Shown: positions 9,299-19,847, counted from the first letter of the stretch. The stretch: 64,000 nt of DNA from an uncultured Bacteroides sp. (GCF_963677685.1 NZ_OY782186.1:248001-312000); one strand, 5' to 3'. Numbers and translations: made by a program. Notes: generated by a model not told the origin, from the letters alone.

Positions 9299-10948
9299 TT
9301 ATTCCTTAGGAGTTAGTATTTTCTCATACTCATTAGATGTTAATATTTCAACAGCCTTTTGCATACTTTCATTCGTAGAGTTCATAATTTGAAAATATTC
9401 ATTCATATCCCACAAATCACGGGCAATTAACGCTTTTAGCTGTATCTTTAGCAGGGGCAAAGATTTATCATATTGATTCGCATCAAATTTTATGTTCTTC
9501 TTATCAGCAAGCTCTCTCATCTGAGAAAGTAATTTCTCATTGATTTCAAATTTCTTATTAAAATCATCAAATTTCTTATACTTAGCCAGCAGTTCCTTTC
9601 TATTATTATCTACAAACTTCATAACAGTCTGTAAAATAACCCCTTGAGCCGTTAAATGTTGATGATAAGTAGTATATTTAGTTGTATCAATCGGAACAAA
9701 ATAATCAGGCATGATCCCACCGCCACCATAAACCGTACGTTTCAATTTCTTTGTTTTGCACTTTAAAGAATCAGGGAAATGTATACTGTCGGCACTAAGC
9801 ATCTCGCCACTATTATAACGATTAATGAGATCTTTATTATAATTAATAAATCCTTTCTCCCCGTTCATATCATTTTGATCTTGTTTATATGGCTTCTGAA
9901 TGCATCTCCCGGCAGGAGTATAATACCGAGCTATAGTCAAACGAATCATAGATCCATCCGGCAAATCAATAGGTCGCTGAACCAATCCTTTCCCAAACGA
10001 ACGGCGCCCTACCACAACTCCTCTATCCCAGTCCTGCAAGGCACCTGTCACAATTTCACTAGCCGAAGCAGAAAATCCATCTACAAGAACAGCCAATCGT
10101 CCTTCCTTTAAAGCACCAGTCCCTCGGGCAAAAAATTCACTCCTTTGAGCATTCCTTCCTTCAGTATATACAATTAATTCCTTTTGCTCAAGAAATTGAT
10201 TTGCCACATCTATAGCAGCATTTAAATATCCACCTCCATTGCCTTGTAAGTCAAGAATAAGACTTTTCAGCCCTTTCTTCTGAAGATTTTTAAGTGCTTT
10301 ACTAAATTCTTCAGCGGTAGTCGCACCAAAACGATTAATGCGGATATAACCAATACCAGGCTGAACCATGTAACTAGCATCTAGGCTATGAATAGGGATC
10401 TTATCTCTAGTCACAGTAAATACAAGCGTATTTGCTATTCCTCGTCTAACAATCGTCAAATTTACTTTTGAACCTTTCGGACCTCGTAAACGATTCATTA
10501 TTTCCTCAGTACTCATCTTTACACCAGCAATAGCCGTATCATTCACGGCAACAATTCTATCACCAGCTAATATTCCAACTTTTTCTGAAGGTCCTTTGCT
10601 CACAGGCTGGATTACAAATAAAGTATCTTCAACCATATTAAACTGCACCCCGATACCTTCAAAATTACCAATAAGAGGCTCATTCATTTTTTTAACCTCC
10701 TCAGCATCCGAATAAGTGGAATGAGGATCTAATTGAGCCAACATTCTAACAATTGCTTCCTCTACCAATTTATTTTCATCCACCTTATCTACATACAAAT
10801 TAGCAATAGCAAGTTCTGCCATCTGTAATTTACGTAAAGGCTCCGTGTTATAATTTTGTCCTAAGACAGAGCTAAAATGCCCTAATGCAACAAACACTAA
10901 TAATATTATAAAGAATGCTTTTTGCGAAATATCTTTCTTCCTTTTCAT
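9299..10948 (-). CDS. S41 family carboxy-terminal processing protease
   Basis: A 549-residue periplasmic serine protease of the CtpA/Prc type. It has an N-terminal hydrophobic signal/anchor (AFFIILLVFVALGHFSSVLG), a PDZ domain near residues 90-170 (GIGVQFNMVEDTLFVIQPV, then GDRIVAVND), and the S41 catalytic core with GGGYLNAAIDVAN, DGFSASASEIVTGAL (nucleophile Ser) and SFGKG (general-base Lys). A C-terminal extension of about 170 residues is typical of Bacteroidetes members. It ends the parE-coaD-protease gene run (5-base gap) and converges on the PAP2 gene. Confidence 0.92.
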   Translation of the reverse strand: MKRKKDISQKAFFIILLVFVALGHFSSVLGQNYNTEPLRKLQMAELAIANLYVDKVDENKLVEEAIVRMLAQLDPHSTYSDAEEVKKMNEPLIGNFEGIGVQFNMVEDTLFVIQPVSKGPSEKVGILAGDRIVAVNDTAIAGVKMSTEEIMNRLRGPKGSKVNLTIVRRGIANTLVFTVTRDKIPIHSLDASYMVQPGIGYIRINRFGATTAEEFSKALKNLQKKGLKSLILDLQGNGGGYLNAAIDVANQFLEQKELIVYTEGRNAQRSEFFARGTGALKEGRLAVLVDGFSASASEIVTGALQDWDRGVVVGRRSFGKGLVQRPIDLPDGSMIRLTIARYYTPAGRCIQKPYKQDQNDMNGEKGFINYNKDLINRYNSGEMLSADSIHFPDSLKCKTKKLKRTVYGGGGIMPDYFVPIDTTKYTTYHQHLTAQGVILQTVMKFVDNNRKELLAKYKKFDDFNKKFEINEKLLSQMRELADKKNIKFDANQYDKSLPLLKIQLKALIARDLWDMNEYFQIMNSTNESMQKAVEILTSNEYEKILTPKE

Positions 10949-10953
10949 ATATT

Positions 10954-11412
10954 CTATTTTAATAATTCCAGTCCCTCAGGTATAAACTGGCTAATATCTT
11001 TATTATAGCTAAGTAACTCACGCACAATAGTAGAACTTATACAAGTCAATTCTGGCTCGGTAAATAAAAGAACTGTTTCAATACCTGCTAATTTACGATT
11101 TATATCAGCGATTGTTTCTTCATACTCAAAATCCTTTACGGTACGAATTCCTCGAACAATAAATTTAGCATCTACTTTCTGTGCAAAGTCAATTGTCAAA
11201 CAGTCATAAGACAGAACTTTTATACGCGGCTCATTTTTATAAAATTTTTCAACCATTTCTACGCGTTCCTGTATTGGGAAATAAGTATTTTTATTTTCAT
11301 TAATACCAATTCCTATTACTACCTCATCCATAAATGTAAGTGACCTGCTGACCACAGAATAATGCCCAATAGTAAACGGATCAAATGTACCGGGAAATAT
11401 TGCTCGTTTCAT
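10954..11412 (-). CDS. coaD: Phosphopantetheine adenylyltransferase
   Basis: CoaD catalyses the fourth step of coenzyme A synthesis (4'-phosphopantetheine plus ATP to dephospho-CoA). The 152-residue sequence has the nucleotidyltransferase start [14 protein letters not shown] (the T/HxGH motif), the [13 protein letters not shown] segment and the late [10 protein letters not shown] (ISST) segment. Its start follows the parE stop by two bases, so the genes are very likely cotranscribed. Confidence 0.95.
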   Translation of the reverse strand: MKRAIFPGTFDPFTIGHYSVVSRSLTFMDEVVIGIGINENKNTYFPIQERVEMVEKFYKNEPRIKVLSYDCLTIDFAQKVDAKFIVRGIRTVKDFEYEETIADINRKLAGIETVLLFTEPELTCISSTIVRELLSYNKDISQFIPEGLELLK

Positions 11413-11414
11413 AG

Positions 11415-13277
11415 TTATGCTATATCTTCTTCTATAACCAAATTATCAATAATAAAATTCTGTCTCTCCATCGTATTCTTACCCATATAAAAAGCAAGTA
11501 GTTCTTTTACTAAATCATTTTTACGGAGGGTTACGGGCTCTAACCGTATATCTTTACCTATAAAATGGCGAAATTCATCGGGAGATATTTCACCTAAGCC
11601 CTTAAACCTAGTTATTTCGGGATTAGGCCCCAGCTCAGTAATAGCTTTTAGGCGTTCATCCTCAGTATAACAATACATCGTATTCTTTTTATTTCTTACT
11701 CTAAATAACGGAGTCTGTAAGATATACACATGCCCTTTCTTTATTAAATCAGGAAAAAACTGAAGAAAAAAGGTTATTAAAAGCAGCCTAATATGCATTC
11801 CATCCACATCCGCATCAGTAGCAACAATTACTTTATTATAACGAAGGCCTTCAATACCATCTTCTATATTCAAAGCTGCCTGCAAAAGATTAAACTCTTC
11901 ATTCTCATAGACAATTTTTTTGGTCAAGCCAAAAGAATTCAGTGGTTTGCCTCGCAAACTAAAGACAGCTTGCGTATTCACATCACGACTTTTGGTGATA
12001 GAACCACTAGCTGAATCTCCCTCAGTAATAAAGATGCTTGATTCTTCCAGATCTTTACCTTTTGTATCATTCAGATGAATACGGCAATCTCGCAATTTCT
12101 TATTATGTAGATTTGCCTTTTTGGCGCGTTCCCGTGCCAGTTTAGTAACCCCTGCTATAGCTTTACGCTCTTTTTCAGAATCCTGAATCTTCTGCAACAT
12201 TATCTCAGAAGTTTCATGGTTGATATGCAAGTAATTATCCAATTCTTTTTTCACAAAATCACCGATAAACTTACCAACAGAAGGACCATCAGGCGAAATA
12301 TCTTTAGAGCCAAGCTTTGTTTTAGTCTGAGATTCAAAGACCGGTTCTTCAACTTTTATACTAATAGCACCAATCATACCACTCCGAATATCAGCATAAT
12401 CAAAATTCTTAGCAAAATATTCTTTTATCGTCTTACCTAAAGCCTCCCTAAAGGCACTTAAGTGCGTCCCACCCTGAGTTGTATGTTGACCATTTACAAA
12501 TGAATAATATTCTTCACCGTATTGATTACTATGAGTTAAAACCAATTCTATATCATCTCCTTTCAAATGAATAATAGGATAAAGAGAATCAGTAGTCATG
12601 TTTTCATTCAACAAATCAACCAAGCCATTACGTGAATAAAAACGTTTCCCATTAAATATAATGCTTAGCCCTGAATTAAGAAAAACATAATTCTTTAATA
12701 GCGGTTCAATATATTCCGTTCGATATTGATAATTTTTAAAAATTGTATCATCAGGTATAAACTCTGTCAATGTCCCATTATCTTCTACGGTTCCAGCGAT
12801 TGGACATTCTTCTACAATATTCCCTCTCTCATATGTAACGGCCTTTTGTTCTCCCTCTCTAAAACTACATACTTTGAAATAGCTAGATAAAGCATTTACA
12901 GCTTTTATACCAACGCCATTCAAACCAACAGATTTCTTAAAAGCTTTAGAATCGTACTTTCCACCTGTATTCATTTTAGAAGAAACATCAACAACTTTCC
13001 CTAAAGGAATTCCTCTACCATGATCACGAACAGATACTTTACCTTCAGACACAACAACCTCAATAGTCTTACCATAGCCCATCATATACTCATCAATAGA
13101 GTTATCCATCGCTTCTTTCAGAAGAACGTAGATACCATCATCTGAATGCGAGCCATCACCCAATTTACCAATATACATCCCTGGTCGGCGACGAATATGT
13201 TCTTTCCAATCGAGTGTTCTAATATTATCCTCAGTATAAGAAATTTCTTGTTGCATATCTTCGTTAAAATCTTCCAT
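11415..13277 (-). CDS. parE: Type II topoisomerase ATPase subunit (ParE/GyrB-like)
   Basis: A 620-residue ATPase subunit, probably of topoisomerase IV. It has a GHKL ATPase domain ([38 protein letters not shown]), the transducer domain, and a TOPRIM domain ([11 protein letters not shown], then [15 protein letters not shown]). It lacks the insert of long GyrB proteins, and Bacteroidetes carry a separate gyrB, so ParE is favoured. The partner parC is not in the window. It heads the run with coaD and the S41 protease. Confidence 0.88.
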   Translation of the reverse strand: MEDFNEDMQQEISYTEDNIRTLDWKEHIRRRPGMYIGKLGDGSHSDDGIYVLLKEAMDNSIDEYMMGYGKTIEVVVSEGKVSVRDHGRGIPLGKVVDVSSKMNTGGKYDSKAFKKSVGLNGVGIKAVNALSSYFKVCSFREGEQKAVTYERGNIVEECPIAGTVEDNGTLTEFIPDDTIFKNYQYRTEYIEPLLKNYVFLNSGLSIIFNGKRFYSRNGLVDLLNENMTTDSLYPIIHLKGDDIELVLTHSNQYGEEYYSFVNGQHTTQGGTHLSAFREALGKTIKEYFAKNFDYADIRSGMIGAISIKVEEPVFESQTKTKLGSKDISPDGPSVGKFIGDFVKKELDNYLHINHETSEIMLQKIQDSEKERKAIAGVTKLARERAKKANLHNKKLRDCRIHLNDTKGKDLEESSIFITEGDSASGSITKSRDVNTQAVFSLRGKPLNSFGLTKKIVYENEEFNLLQAALNIEDGIEGLRYNKVIVATDADVDGMHIRLLLITFFLQFFPDLIKKGHVYILQTPLFRVRNKKNTMYCYTEDERLKAITELGPNPEITRFKGLGEISPDEFRHFIGKDIRLEPVTLRKNDLVKELLAFYMGKNTMERQNFIIDNLVIEEDIA

Positions 13278-13312
13278 AAACAGTATATTTTGGTTCTAGT
13301 CTATAGTGACTT

Positions 13313-14449
13313 TTAGTCTATTTTTTTCACAAAAGCACGACGGCGTTTATGCTGTTCTGTTTTAAAGTATTCCCATTGAGCTTGTACCTTGCCATTCATT
13401 TCAAGCTCCGGGTTGCTCTCCGCAAATATAAAACCTAAATTCTGATAAACAGGTATTAAATCCGAAAATAGCAACGCATTAACACCTTTGTTTTGATATT
13501 CCGGCTTTACTGCAACCAATAATAAATCAAGCACTTTAGCACGTCTCTTCATAAACAACGCTTTCAATAAATAATACCATCCAAAAGGTAACAATCGACC
13601 TTTAGCCTTTCGCAAGGCTTCTGAGAGTGAAGGCATTGATATGCCAACAGCAATCAGCTGATCATTTGCATCGGTCACTAATGTTACCATACGTAGATCA
13701 ACGATAGGAAGATACATTTTCACATATTGATTTATCTGTCCCTGTGACAAAGGAGAATAACCGTATAAAGGACTATATGCCTCATTCATCAACTCAAAGA
13801 TAGCTTGTCCATACTCATTAGCTATTTTCTTTGCAGAAGTAAATTTCTTTATTTTCAAATTATACTTGCGCTGTATCAAGTCTGATATGCGTTGATGCTT
13901 CTCTGGTATTGCATCTGGTATATATATTTTATATTCTACCCAATCAGCATCTTTCTTATATCCTAATTGTTCCATGTGCTTAGGATAATAAGGATAATTA
14001 TAAGTAGTAGCCATAGTGCTTAATTGGTCAAACCCCTCCACTAGCATTCCTTCAGCATCAAAATCAGTAAAACCTAAAGGACCTTGTATATGCTCCATCC
14101 CTCTAGCTTTTCCCCACGCCTCTACTGCTTCCAACAAAGCTCTAGAGACTTCTATATCATCAATAAAATCAATCCATCCAAACCGAACTTCTTTCTTATT
14201 CCAGATACTATTAGCCTTAGTATTAATAATAGCAGCTATACGCCCTACTAATTTCCCTTCCTTATAAGCAAGAAAATAATCAGCCTCACAGAAATCAAAA
14301 GCTGCATTCTTTTTCTTATTGAATGTATTCAGCATATCATCATAAAGGTCAGGAACAGAAAAAGCATTATTTTTATAAAGGTAATAATTAAAACGAATAA
14401 ATTTCTTTAATTCTTTCTTATTAGATACCTTTTTTATTGTTATTGTCAT
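13313..14449 (-). CDS. GNAT-fold acyltransferase-like protein
   Basis: A 378-residue protein of a conserved Bacteroidetes family with an acyl-CoA N-acyltransferase-like fold. Signs are the opening KKFIRFNYYLYKNNAFSVPD, a DYFLAYKEGKLVGRIAAIIN strand pair near residue 60, GPLGFTDFDAEGML near residue 130, and a C-terminal VAVKPEYQNKGVNALLFSDL that resembles the acetyl-CoA-binding motif A of GNAT enzymes. The substrate is unknown. It lies 35 bases upstream of parE in the same direction. Confidence 0.75.
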   Translation of the reverse strand: MTITIKKVSNKKELKKFIRFNYYLYKNNAFSVPDLYDDMLNTFNKKKNAAFDFCEADYFLAYKEGKLVGRIAAIINTKANSIWNKKEVRFGWIDFIDDIEVSRALLEAVEAWGKARGMEHIQGPLGFTDFDAEGMLVEGFDQLSTMATTYNYPYYPKHMEQLGYKKDADWVEYKIYIPDAIPEKHQRISDLIQRKYNLKIKKFTSAKKIANEYGQAIFELMNEAYSPLYGYSPLSQGQINQYVKMYLPIVDLRMVTLVTDANDQLIAVGISMPSLSEALRKAKGRLLPFGWYYLLKALFMKRRAKVLDLLLVAVKPEYQNKGVNALLFSDLIPVYQNLGFIFAESNPELEMNGKVQAQWEYFKTEQHKRRRAFVKKID

Positions 14450-14487
14450 AATTGTATTTTAATATATTATAGAGTGATATTTCTCAG

Positions 14488-15447
14488 TTATGCCATATAG
14501 ATAAGTATAGTGGTATAGGCAAGGTAACACAGAATAAGAATTCCTCCCTCTACTCTCGTAATAGTTCGTTTTGCGAAAAAGAGCCCAAATAACCATAGCA
14601 GAATACCCGATCCTATAAGTGAAAGAAAATCAAAATTAGTGACTCCTCTTAGATGTAAAGGAGTAATAGAAGCAGTACATCCTAATACGAAAAAGATATT
14701 AAATAAACTGCTACCTATAGCATTTCCTACAGCTATTTCTGGATTTTTTTTCAAAGCCGCAACAATAGATGTAGCTAACTCTGGAAGAGATGTACCGCCC
14801 GCCACTAAAGTAAGAGCAATAACTGATTCACTAACACCTAACCCGCGAGCAATGCCACTTGCCCCATCTACAAACCATTGCCCTCCAAATATAAGAGCAC
14901 ATAAGCCTCCTATTATATATACTACAGATAGCCAAACAGGTATTAATTTTATCTCTTCTTGAGGTACAATGTTCTTTTCATTATTAGAGGCAATGGCAAA
15001 GGCATAGCTTATAAAAATAACAAAAAAACAAAGCAGAATCAATCCATCTGTTACACCAAGCACATTTTCGCTGCCTTTATCAAAAAAAATATCGTTTGCA
15101 CATATTGCAAGAACAACAGAAGAGAGAATAGATAATGGTATCTCTTTACGCAAAGTATTGCGTGTTATAACAATAGGTGCGAACAAAGCTGTACAACCAA
15201 CAATCATCAACGTATTAAAGATATTGCTACCCACTATATTTCCTACAGATATATCCGCGCTACCTTTAAGCGCAGAAGAGAGGCTAACCGAAAGCTCAGG
15301 CGTTGAAGTCCCAAACGCAACAATAGTCAGCCCTATAACAATGGGAGATATTTTAAATCGTTTAGCCACAGAAGCAGCTCCATCCGTCAAAGCATTAGCT
15401 CCTAAAAGAATAAGGATCAACCCTCCTATAAGAAATAATATATTCAT
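14488..15447 (-). CDS. Calcium/sodium antiporter, YrbG type
   Basis: An inner-membrane cation exchanger of the CaCA family. It has two inverted halves, each with the alpha-repeat signature: VAFGTSTPELSVSLSSAL with GNIVGSNIFNTL, and VAGGTSLPELATSIVAAL with GNAIGSSLFNIFF. About ten hydrophobic spans are visible. The frame opens at 15492, but the reverse-strand -7 box at 15468-15475 puts the transcript start inside it, so I chose the ATG at 15447 (MNILFLIGGLILILLGANAL). Confidence 0.9.
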   Translation of the reverse strand: MNILFLIGGLILILLGANALTDGAASVAKRFKISPIVIGLTIVAFGTSTPELSVSLSSALKGSADISVGNIVGSNIFNTLMIVGCTALFAPIVITRNTLRKEIPLSILSSVVLAICANDIFFDKGSENVLGVTDGLILLCFFVIFISYAFAIASNNEKNIVPQEEIKLIPVWLSVVYIIGGLCALIFGGQWFVDGASGIARGLGVSESVIALTLVAGGTSLPELATSIVAALKKNPEIAVGNAIGSSLFNIFFVLGCTASITPLHLRGVTNFDFLSLIGSGILLWLFGLFFAKRTITRVEGGILILCYLAYTTILIYMA

Positions 15448-15467
15448 AGTTTTTCTGTATTTGCGTG

Positions 15468-15475
15468 CAAATATA
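15468..15475 (-). promoter_or_regulatory. -7 box of the antiporter gene
   Basis: TATATTTG on the reverse strand, about 20 bases before the chosen start codon. No -33 TTTG is seen at the ideal distance. Confidence 0.5.
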
Positions 15476-15752
15476 ACGATTCTAGTAAACAAAAGCGGAA
15501 AAACAGAGTTATTTCATATCCTTTCATTAAGTCCAATAATCATATTAAGACTAATATAATAAGGTAAAAAAGCCTATAACAAACAGCTTTAAACGATAAA
15601 ACAGAACAGAATCAGAACACAAGATAGATAAAAAACAAAAGGAAACGAAAGGAAAAGTCATATTCAAAAGGGATCAAAACATATGCCAGACGCAGTAAAG
15701 GCAAAAAAGCAAAAGAAGAAAGAGATAAAAGCAACCCATTAAAGAATAGAAA

Positions 15753-15825
15753 ACATGGGGATGTTATTAGGTACAACATCCCCATGTAATGGTGCAAAAC
15801 ATCCGGATGTTTTGCACCATTACAT
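15753..15825. repeat. 13-bp hairpin joined to a 42-bp perfect palindrome
   Basis: Within a 660-base non-coding gap (15448-16109). The first hairpin pairs ACATGGGGATGTT (15753-15765) with its exact complement at 15775-15787 across nine bases. Overlapping its right arm, 15784-15825 is a perfect 42-base palindrome with no spacer, centred at 15804/15805; each arm contains GGTGCAAAACATCC. The two hairpins compete for bases 15784-15787. Neither is followed by a T-run, so they are not ordinary terminators. The rest of the gap shows smaller stems (GCTTTGA/TCAAAGC near 15881-15898; TTCTCCT/AGGAGAA near 15896-15926) and no supported ORF. Confidence 0.85.
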
Positions 15826-16036
15826 CAGATCTACTTATCGTTTTGAATGCAACAAGAGGAACAAAACACTACTTCAGCTTTGAAAGTTCAAAGCTATTCT
15901 CCTCAAACTGTTATTTATAAAGGAGAATTAATACCTTAGATAGGAATTATTAGATTAGGATAGTCAACTTTATTTCTCGACTTAGACAATTACCATTCAT
16001 TACTAAAACTCACTAAAGAGTTACACCCATTAGATA

Positions 16037-16072
16037 ATAAAAAAGGCACTGCTTTCATCACGAAAGCAGGCC
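16037..16072 (-). terminator. Terminator of the receptor-phosphatase unit
   Basis: Reverse strand: GGC then CTGCTTTC (16062-16072) pairs with GAAAGCAG and GCC (16045-16056), with one bulged base and a five-base loop. A T-run follows (complement of 16039-16044). It lies about 40 bases after the phosphoesterase stop. Confidence 0.75.
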
Positions 16073-16109
16073 TCTCTTGCCGTGCGTGTGTTATATTCAA
16101 GAGTAGAAT

Positions 16110-17041
16110 TTACTTTTTTCTTGTCACAGTATATAATATATTACCTTTCTTATCTATCATGCGCAAATCAAGTTGATGCTTATCCACAGAACAAACAGAG
16201 AAACCTGACTCCGGACTACAGAACATAGTCCCTTCTATTGGATAAACTTTTCTAGCTCGAGAGCCTGAAGAATTGACCACATAATCTATCGAACTACCTT
16301 TCATTCGAATGTGCTGAAAGTCATGGATATGTCCACATACATATATGTCAACTTTATGCTTACGTAAAATAGGATCTAAACGAAGCTGCATATCAGCACG
16401 CTCAGAGTTAGATTTAGGCGTTTGTGCATAAATAGGATGGTGACCTGCTACAATAATCCAGTCCTCTTTAGCTACTGTCAAGACAGAATCAGTCCAAGCC
16501 AATTCTTTTTGCATGTCTTGCTTATAAGCATCGGGATACTTTATACTGTCATTACGGTATTTATCTATTAAAGGAGTCGTGTCTAACCAAAGAATTCTAA
16601 TACTAGTTCCCTTTTCTGAAAAAACTTTAGTGTAATAACGTGCTGGCATATTCACCGACGACTCACTTTTGAATAATCAAGTACAGCTTGTGTATTTCCC
16701 CGATATTCGTGATTACCCAAAGTGGGAAACCAGTCAATCATCAATTCAGGGTGACTATAAATCAGTTCATAATTAGTCATCCACAAAGGATCATTCACAC
16801 TTTGAACACCTTCAAAATGATGAATATCTCCAGGAGCTAAGACAAATTCGGGACCTATTTCTTCAGCCATTACTCCCATTAATTCGGCTATTGGCTTTTG
16901 ATCATAATATCCATTTCTTCCTAGATCATTAGCTATATAAAAATTATATTTATGATCAAATATGGAATAATCAGTAATCTGTGCTTTTACTGAGACAAAA
17001 GACAGTATTGCAAAAAACACAAAAAGAATTCTTTGTTTCAT
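16110..17041 (-). pseudogene. Purple acid phosphatase-like metallophosphoesterase, frameshifted
   Basis: Two adjacent frames make one calcineurin-like phosphoesterase. The N-terminal piece (17041 to 16652, 129 residues, signal peptide then NDLGRNG, APGDIHH and GNHEYRG) stops at SRR. The C-terminal piece (about 16655 to 16110) carries AGHHPIY and GHIHDFQH. Together these are the metal-binding motifs of the family in order. The junction reads CGG TGA ATATG; restoring one G (CGG TGG AAT ATG) gives the continuous SRRWNMPARYY, so a single base is missing near 16653. The C-terminal frame opens with a GTG codon, but half an enzyme would be inactive. A sequencing error or a real null allele is equally possible. 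It lies 22 bases after the TonB receptor gene. Confidence 0.85.
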
Positions 17042-17063
17042 CTTCTTTAAATATAAAATTCAA

Positions 17064-19841
17064 TTAAAAATTTATTTTAAAACCGGCATTAACCTTCGCC
17101 CCATAATACTCTACTTGCATTGTACGTTCTTTTGTTCCTTCATAATAACGTAGAGGTTGATTAAGCAAGTTATTTGCTTCGGCATAAAAAGTATAGTGCT
17201 TAGCAAATGTATAACTTGCGTTTAAATCAAGGTAATTAACCGCGTCATAATATCGATCATAAAACTTCTCTTTGCCCATCTTATCTATAAATGAAGAAGC
17301 ATAATTATAAGACAGACGAACATTCAGACCCTTACGCTCATAATATAATGAAGCATTAGCCGTATGTTCAGGAGATCCCGGCAATCTTAAACCTTTCTCA
17401 TTCTCTCGTCCCTCAAAACTGAAATTATTCACACGAGTATAGGTATAAGTATAATTTCCATAAAAACCAAAATTCTTCAATGCTGGCGCTATAAATCCAA
17501 AATCACGTTGATAAGCTAATTCCACCCCTAAAAGATTTGCATTTCCTGCATTTTTAGGTTGAGTAAATTTAGTATAAGCAACTCCGTTATAAGTATAATC
17601 CGTAAGTCTTTGATCTACAATAAAATCATTAATCTTTTTATAAAAGACCCCTGCGCTAATTAAACCTATACTTTTGAAATAGTAATCGGCACTAAAATCA
17701 AGGTTATAAGAAATAGTAGGATTCAAGTCCGGATTACCCATGCTGAGTTCATCATCCTTAGAGACTGTTACATTGGGAACCAAATCTGAATATTTAGGGC
17801 GAGCAATAGTATTGGTAAATGAAGCACGTATCTTAAAATCATCATTCACATCGTATTTCATTAATAAAGAGGGCAACACATTCAAATAATGATCTTTAGC
17901 CTGGGGAGTTACTGTCATCTCTTTCTCTTTTGCATTGTAATTCCTGCCAGTATATTTTAGTTGCGTATTTTCTAATCTCACCCCAAACATAAGTTTCCAC
18001 TTTTTGCCTAACTTTTGATCAAAACGCACATAACCTGCTGTGACAGTTTCTTTTGCTTCAAAGCTAGCTGCCACTTCAGACAAATCTTGTTTCTTTTTAA
18101 AAAGAGAAACATTGTTGAGATCAAGGCTACCTACATATTCCTTACTAATAAAATTGCCTACTTTATATTTACTGCCTGGCATAAATCCATCACGGTTCTC
18201 ATTTACCATATGCCCTAAAGTTGTTGATTGAAAGGCGGTTTCATCTAGAGGAGTATATTTGTAAAAATCTTTCACTTTATCTTTACTCTTAGCCGTTACT
18301 TTACCACCAAATTTTAGTTTATTATTGAAGCTTCCTTCACGTAGAGGAAGATCAAAATTTAAAGTAAATTTTAAATCTTTTTCCTGAATATCGCCTTGCT
18401 CTTCAGTAACTTCTTTGAGACTAAAATCATTATCTAAAACCATTTTAGAGCCACTTTGAGGAGAATAGAAAGGCTTGCGTTCATCGCTTAAATCAGGAAT
18501 AAATTTCTGCTTCTTTAATACATAATCAATATAGCGTTCATTTGGTCTCTTCTCACTTGCCTTAGCATAAGAAGCATTCCAATCCATATTCAATTTCCCA
18601 AATAAATGCTCACCACCTAATGTAAAGTCCATAGTGCGCTGACGTTCTAAACGTGCATTCTTATTATCAGGAGTACCTGCTTTAGTTTGTATACGAACAT
18701 CTGCTGTATTATCCACACTCTCTTCATTGAGATCTTTTAGCGTAAGCCTATATCTATTTTCCCAGTCATTCCTATTATTAAAAATACCTTTAAAATAAAA
18801 TTTATGATTTATACTAGCATTCCAATTTAGAGCAGCAGAATAGCTTTGACGTTCACGAGTTACATAGTACTGACGAAGTTGATAATCACTCACATAGACT
18901 TCTCCATCATCGGTATGCTTCCATTCAAACTCTGTGTTATCGGAACCCGATGGAGCATATTGATATGAAGCAGACAAGATAACTCCTAGCTTATTATCAA
19001 AAAAATTATCACCATACGTAAAAGCTAAATTCGTTTGTGCTTTATCACTCACCCAGTTCCATCCAGAACCGGCAGTAGCCGAAATGATTCGCTTATAAGG
19101 AGAGTTTTTGGTAACCAAATTAATAGAACCACCAATAGCATCAGCATCCATATCTGGTGTAATCACTTTGTTTACTTCAATTGTCTGAATCATGTCCGCA
19201 GGAATAAGATCCAACTGTACATCTCTTGTACCTCCTTCTGCGGAAGGTAAACGATTACCATTAATGGTTACCGAACTAAGATCAGCCGAAGTGCCACGTA
19301 CTTGTCCAAAGCGAGCTTCACCCTGATCATATTGCACGTTAATACCCGAAATACGTTTCAAAGCATCACCTATATTCGAATCAGGAAACTTTCCTACTTG
19401 ATCAGCAGATACTACATTAGTAATACCCAAATTACTTTTTTGTACATTAATAGCACGATTTTGCCCTTGCAAAAAGCCGCCAACAACTATCTCTCGAAGC
19501 TCAACACCTTCTTTCAAGGTCACATTTCTTTCTAATGTTTTTCCTTCAGAAATGGTAATCGTCAATGCCACAGGATCATAACCCACATAGCTAACTTTAA
19601 GAACATAAGTACCCGGAGATAAGTTAGGAAAAGTATAAAAACCATTAATATCACTAGTAACACCGGTATGCAGTTTATCAATATAAATAGAAGCTCCCGG
19701 CAAGAACTGCTTAGTGTTATCCACTATTCGACCACGAATAGCCCCTTTTTTGGTAAGGTTTTCATTTTCTGTTGCAAAGGAAAGGCTCGTTATACTCGCA
19801 AAAAGAAAAATAAACGAGATTAATTTGGTTACTCTTTTCAT
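17064..19841 (-). CDS. TonB-dependent outer membrane receptor
   Basis: A 925-residue outer membrane transporter. It has a signal peptide (ISFIFLFASITSLSFA), a carboxypeptidase-D-like regulatory domain (residues about 33-115, GAIRGRIVDNTKQFLPGAS), a plug (ADQVGKFPDSNIGDALKRIS, AIGGSINLVTK), then a 22-strand-type barrel ending in an aromatic residue (NAGFKINF). The plug style resembles the Xanthomonas/Caulobacter TonB receptor class rather than SusC, and no susD accompanies it. The next gene is a secreted phosphatase-like protein, which suggests uptake of a phosphorylated compound or its product. This is inference from context only. Confidence 0.88.
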   Translation of the reverse strand: MKRVTKLISFIFLFASITSLSFATENENLTKKGAIRGRIVDNTKQFLPGASIYIDKLHTGVTSDINGFYTFPNLSPGTYVLKVSYVGYDPVALTITISEGKTLERNVTLKEGVELREIVVGGFLQGQNRAINVQKSNLGITNVVSADQVGKFPDSNIGDALKRISGINVQYDQGEARFGQVRGTSADLSSVTINGNRLPSAEGGTRDVQLDLIPADMIQTIEVNKVITPDMDADAIGGSINLVTKNSPYKRIISATAGSGWNWVSDKAQTNLAFTYGDNFFDNKLGVILSASYQYAPSGSDNTEFEWKHTDDGEVYVSDYQLRQYYVTRERQSYSAALNWNASINHKFYFKGIFNNRNDWENRYRLTLKDLNEESVDNTADVRIQTKAGTPDNKNARLERQRTMDFTLGGEHLFGKLNMDWNASYAKASEKRPNERYIDYVLKKQKFIPDLSDERKPFYSPQSGSKMVLDNDFSLKEVTEEQGDIQEKDLKFTLNFDLPLREGSFNNKLKFGGKVTAKSKDKVKDFYKYTPLDETAFQSTTLGHMVNENRDGFMPGSKYKVGNFISKEYVGSLDLNNVSLFKKKQDLSEVAASFEAKETVTAGYVRFDQKLGKKWKLMFGVRLENTQLKYTGRNYNAKEKEMTVTPQAKDHYLNVLPSLLMKYDVNDDFKIRASFTNTIARPKYSDLVPNVTVSKDDELSMGNPDLNPTISYNLDFSADYYFKSIGLISAGVFYKKINDFIVDQRLTDYTYNGVAYTKFTQPKNAGNANLLGVELAYQRDFGFIAPALKNFGFYGNYTYTYTRVNNFSFEGRENEKGLRLPGSPEHTANASLYYERKGLNVRLSYNYASSFIDKMGKEKFYDRYYDAVNYLDLNASYTFAKHYTFYAEANNLLNQPLRYYEGTKERTMQVEYYGAKVNAGFKINF

Positions 19842-19847
19842 AGAACT

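Noticed and set aside
15612..15797. A 61-residue hydrophobic reverse ORF in the gap after the antiporter
   Set aside because: Its start lies inside the palindrome cluster, it has no promoter or ribosome-binding signal, and its composition follows the AT-rich DNA. Treated as chance.
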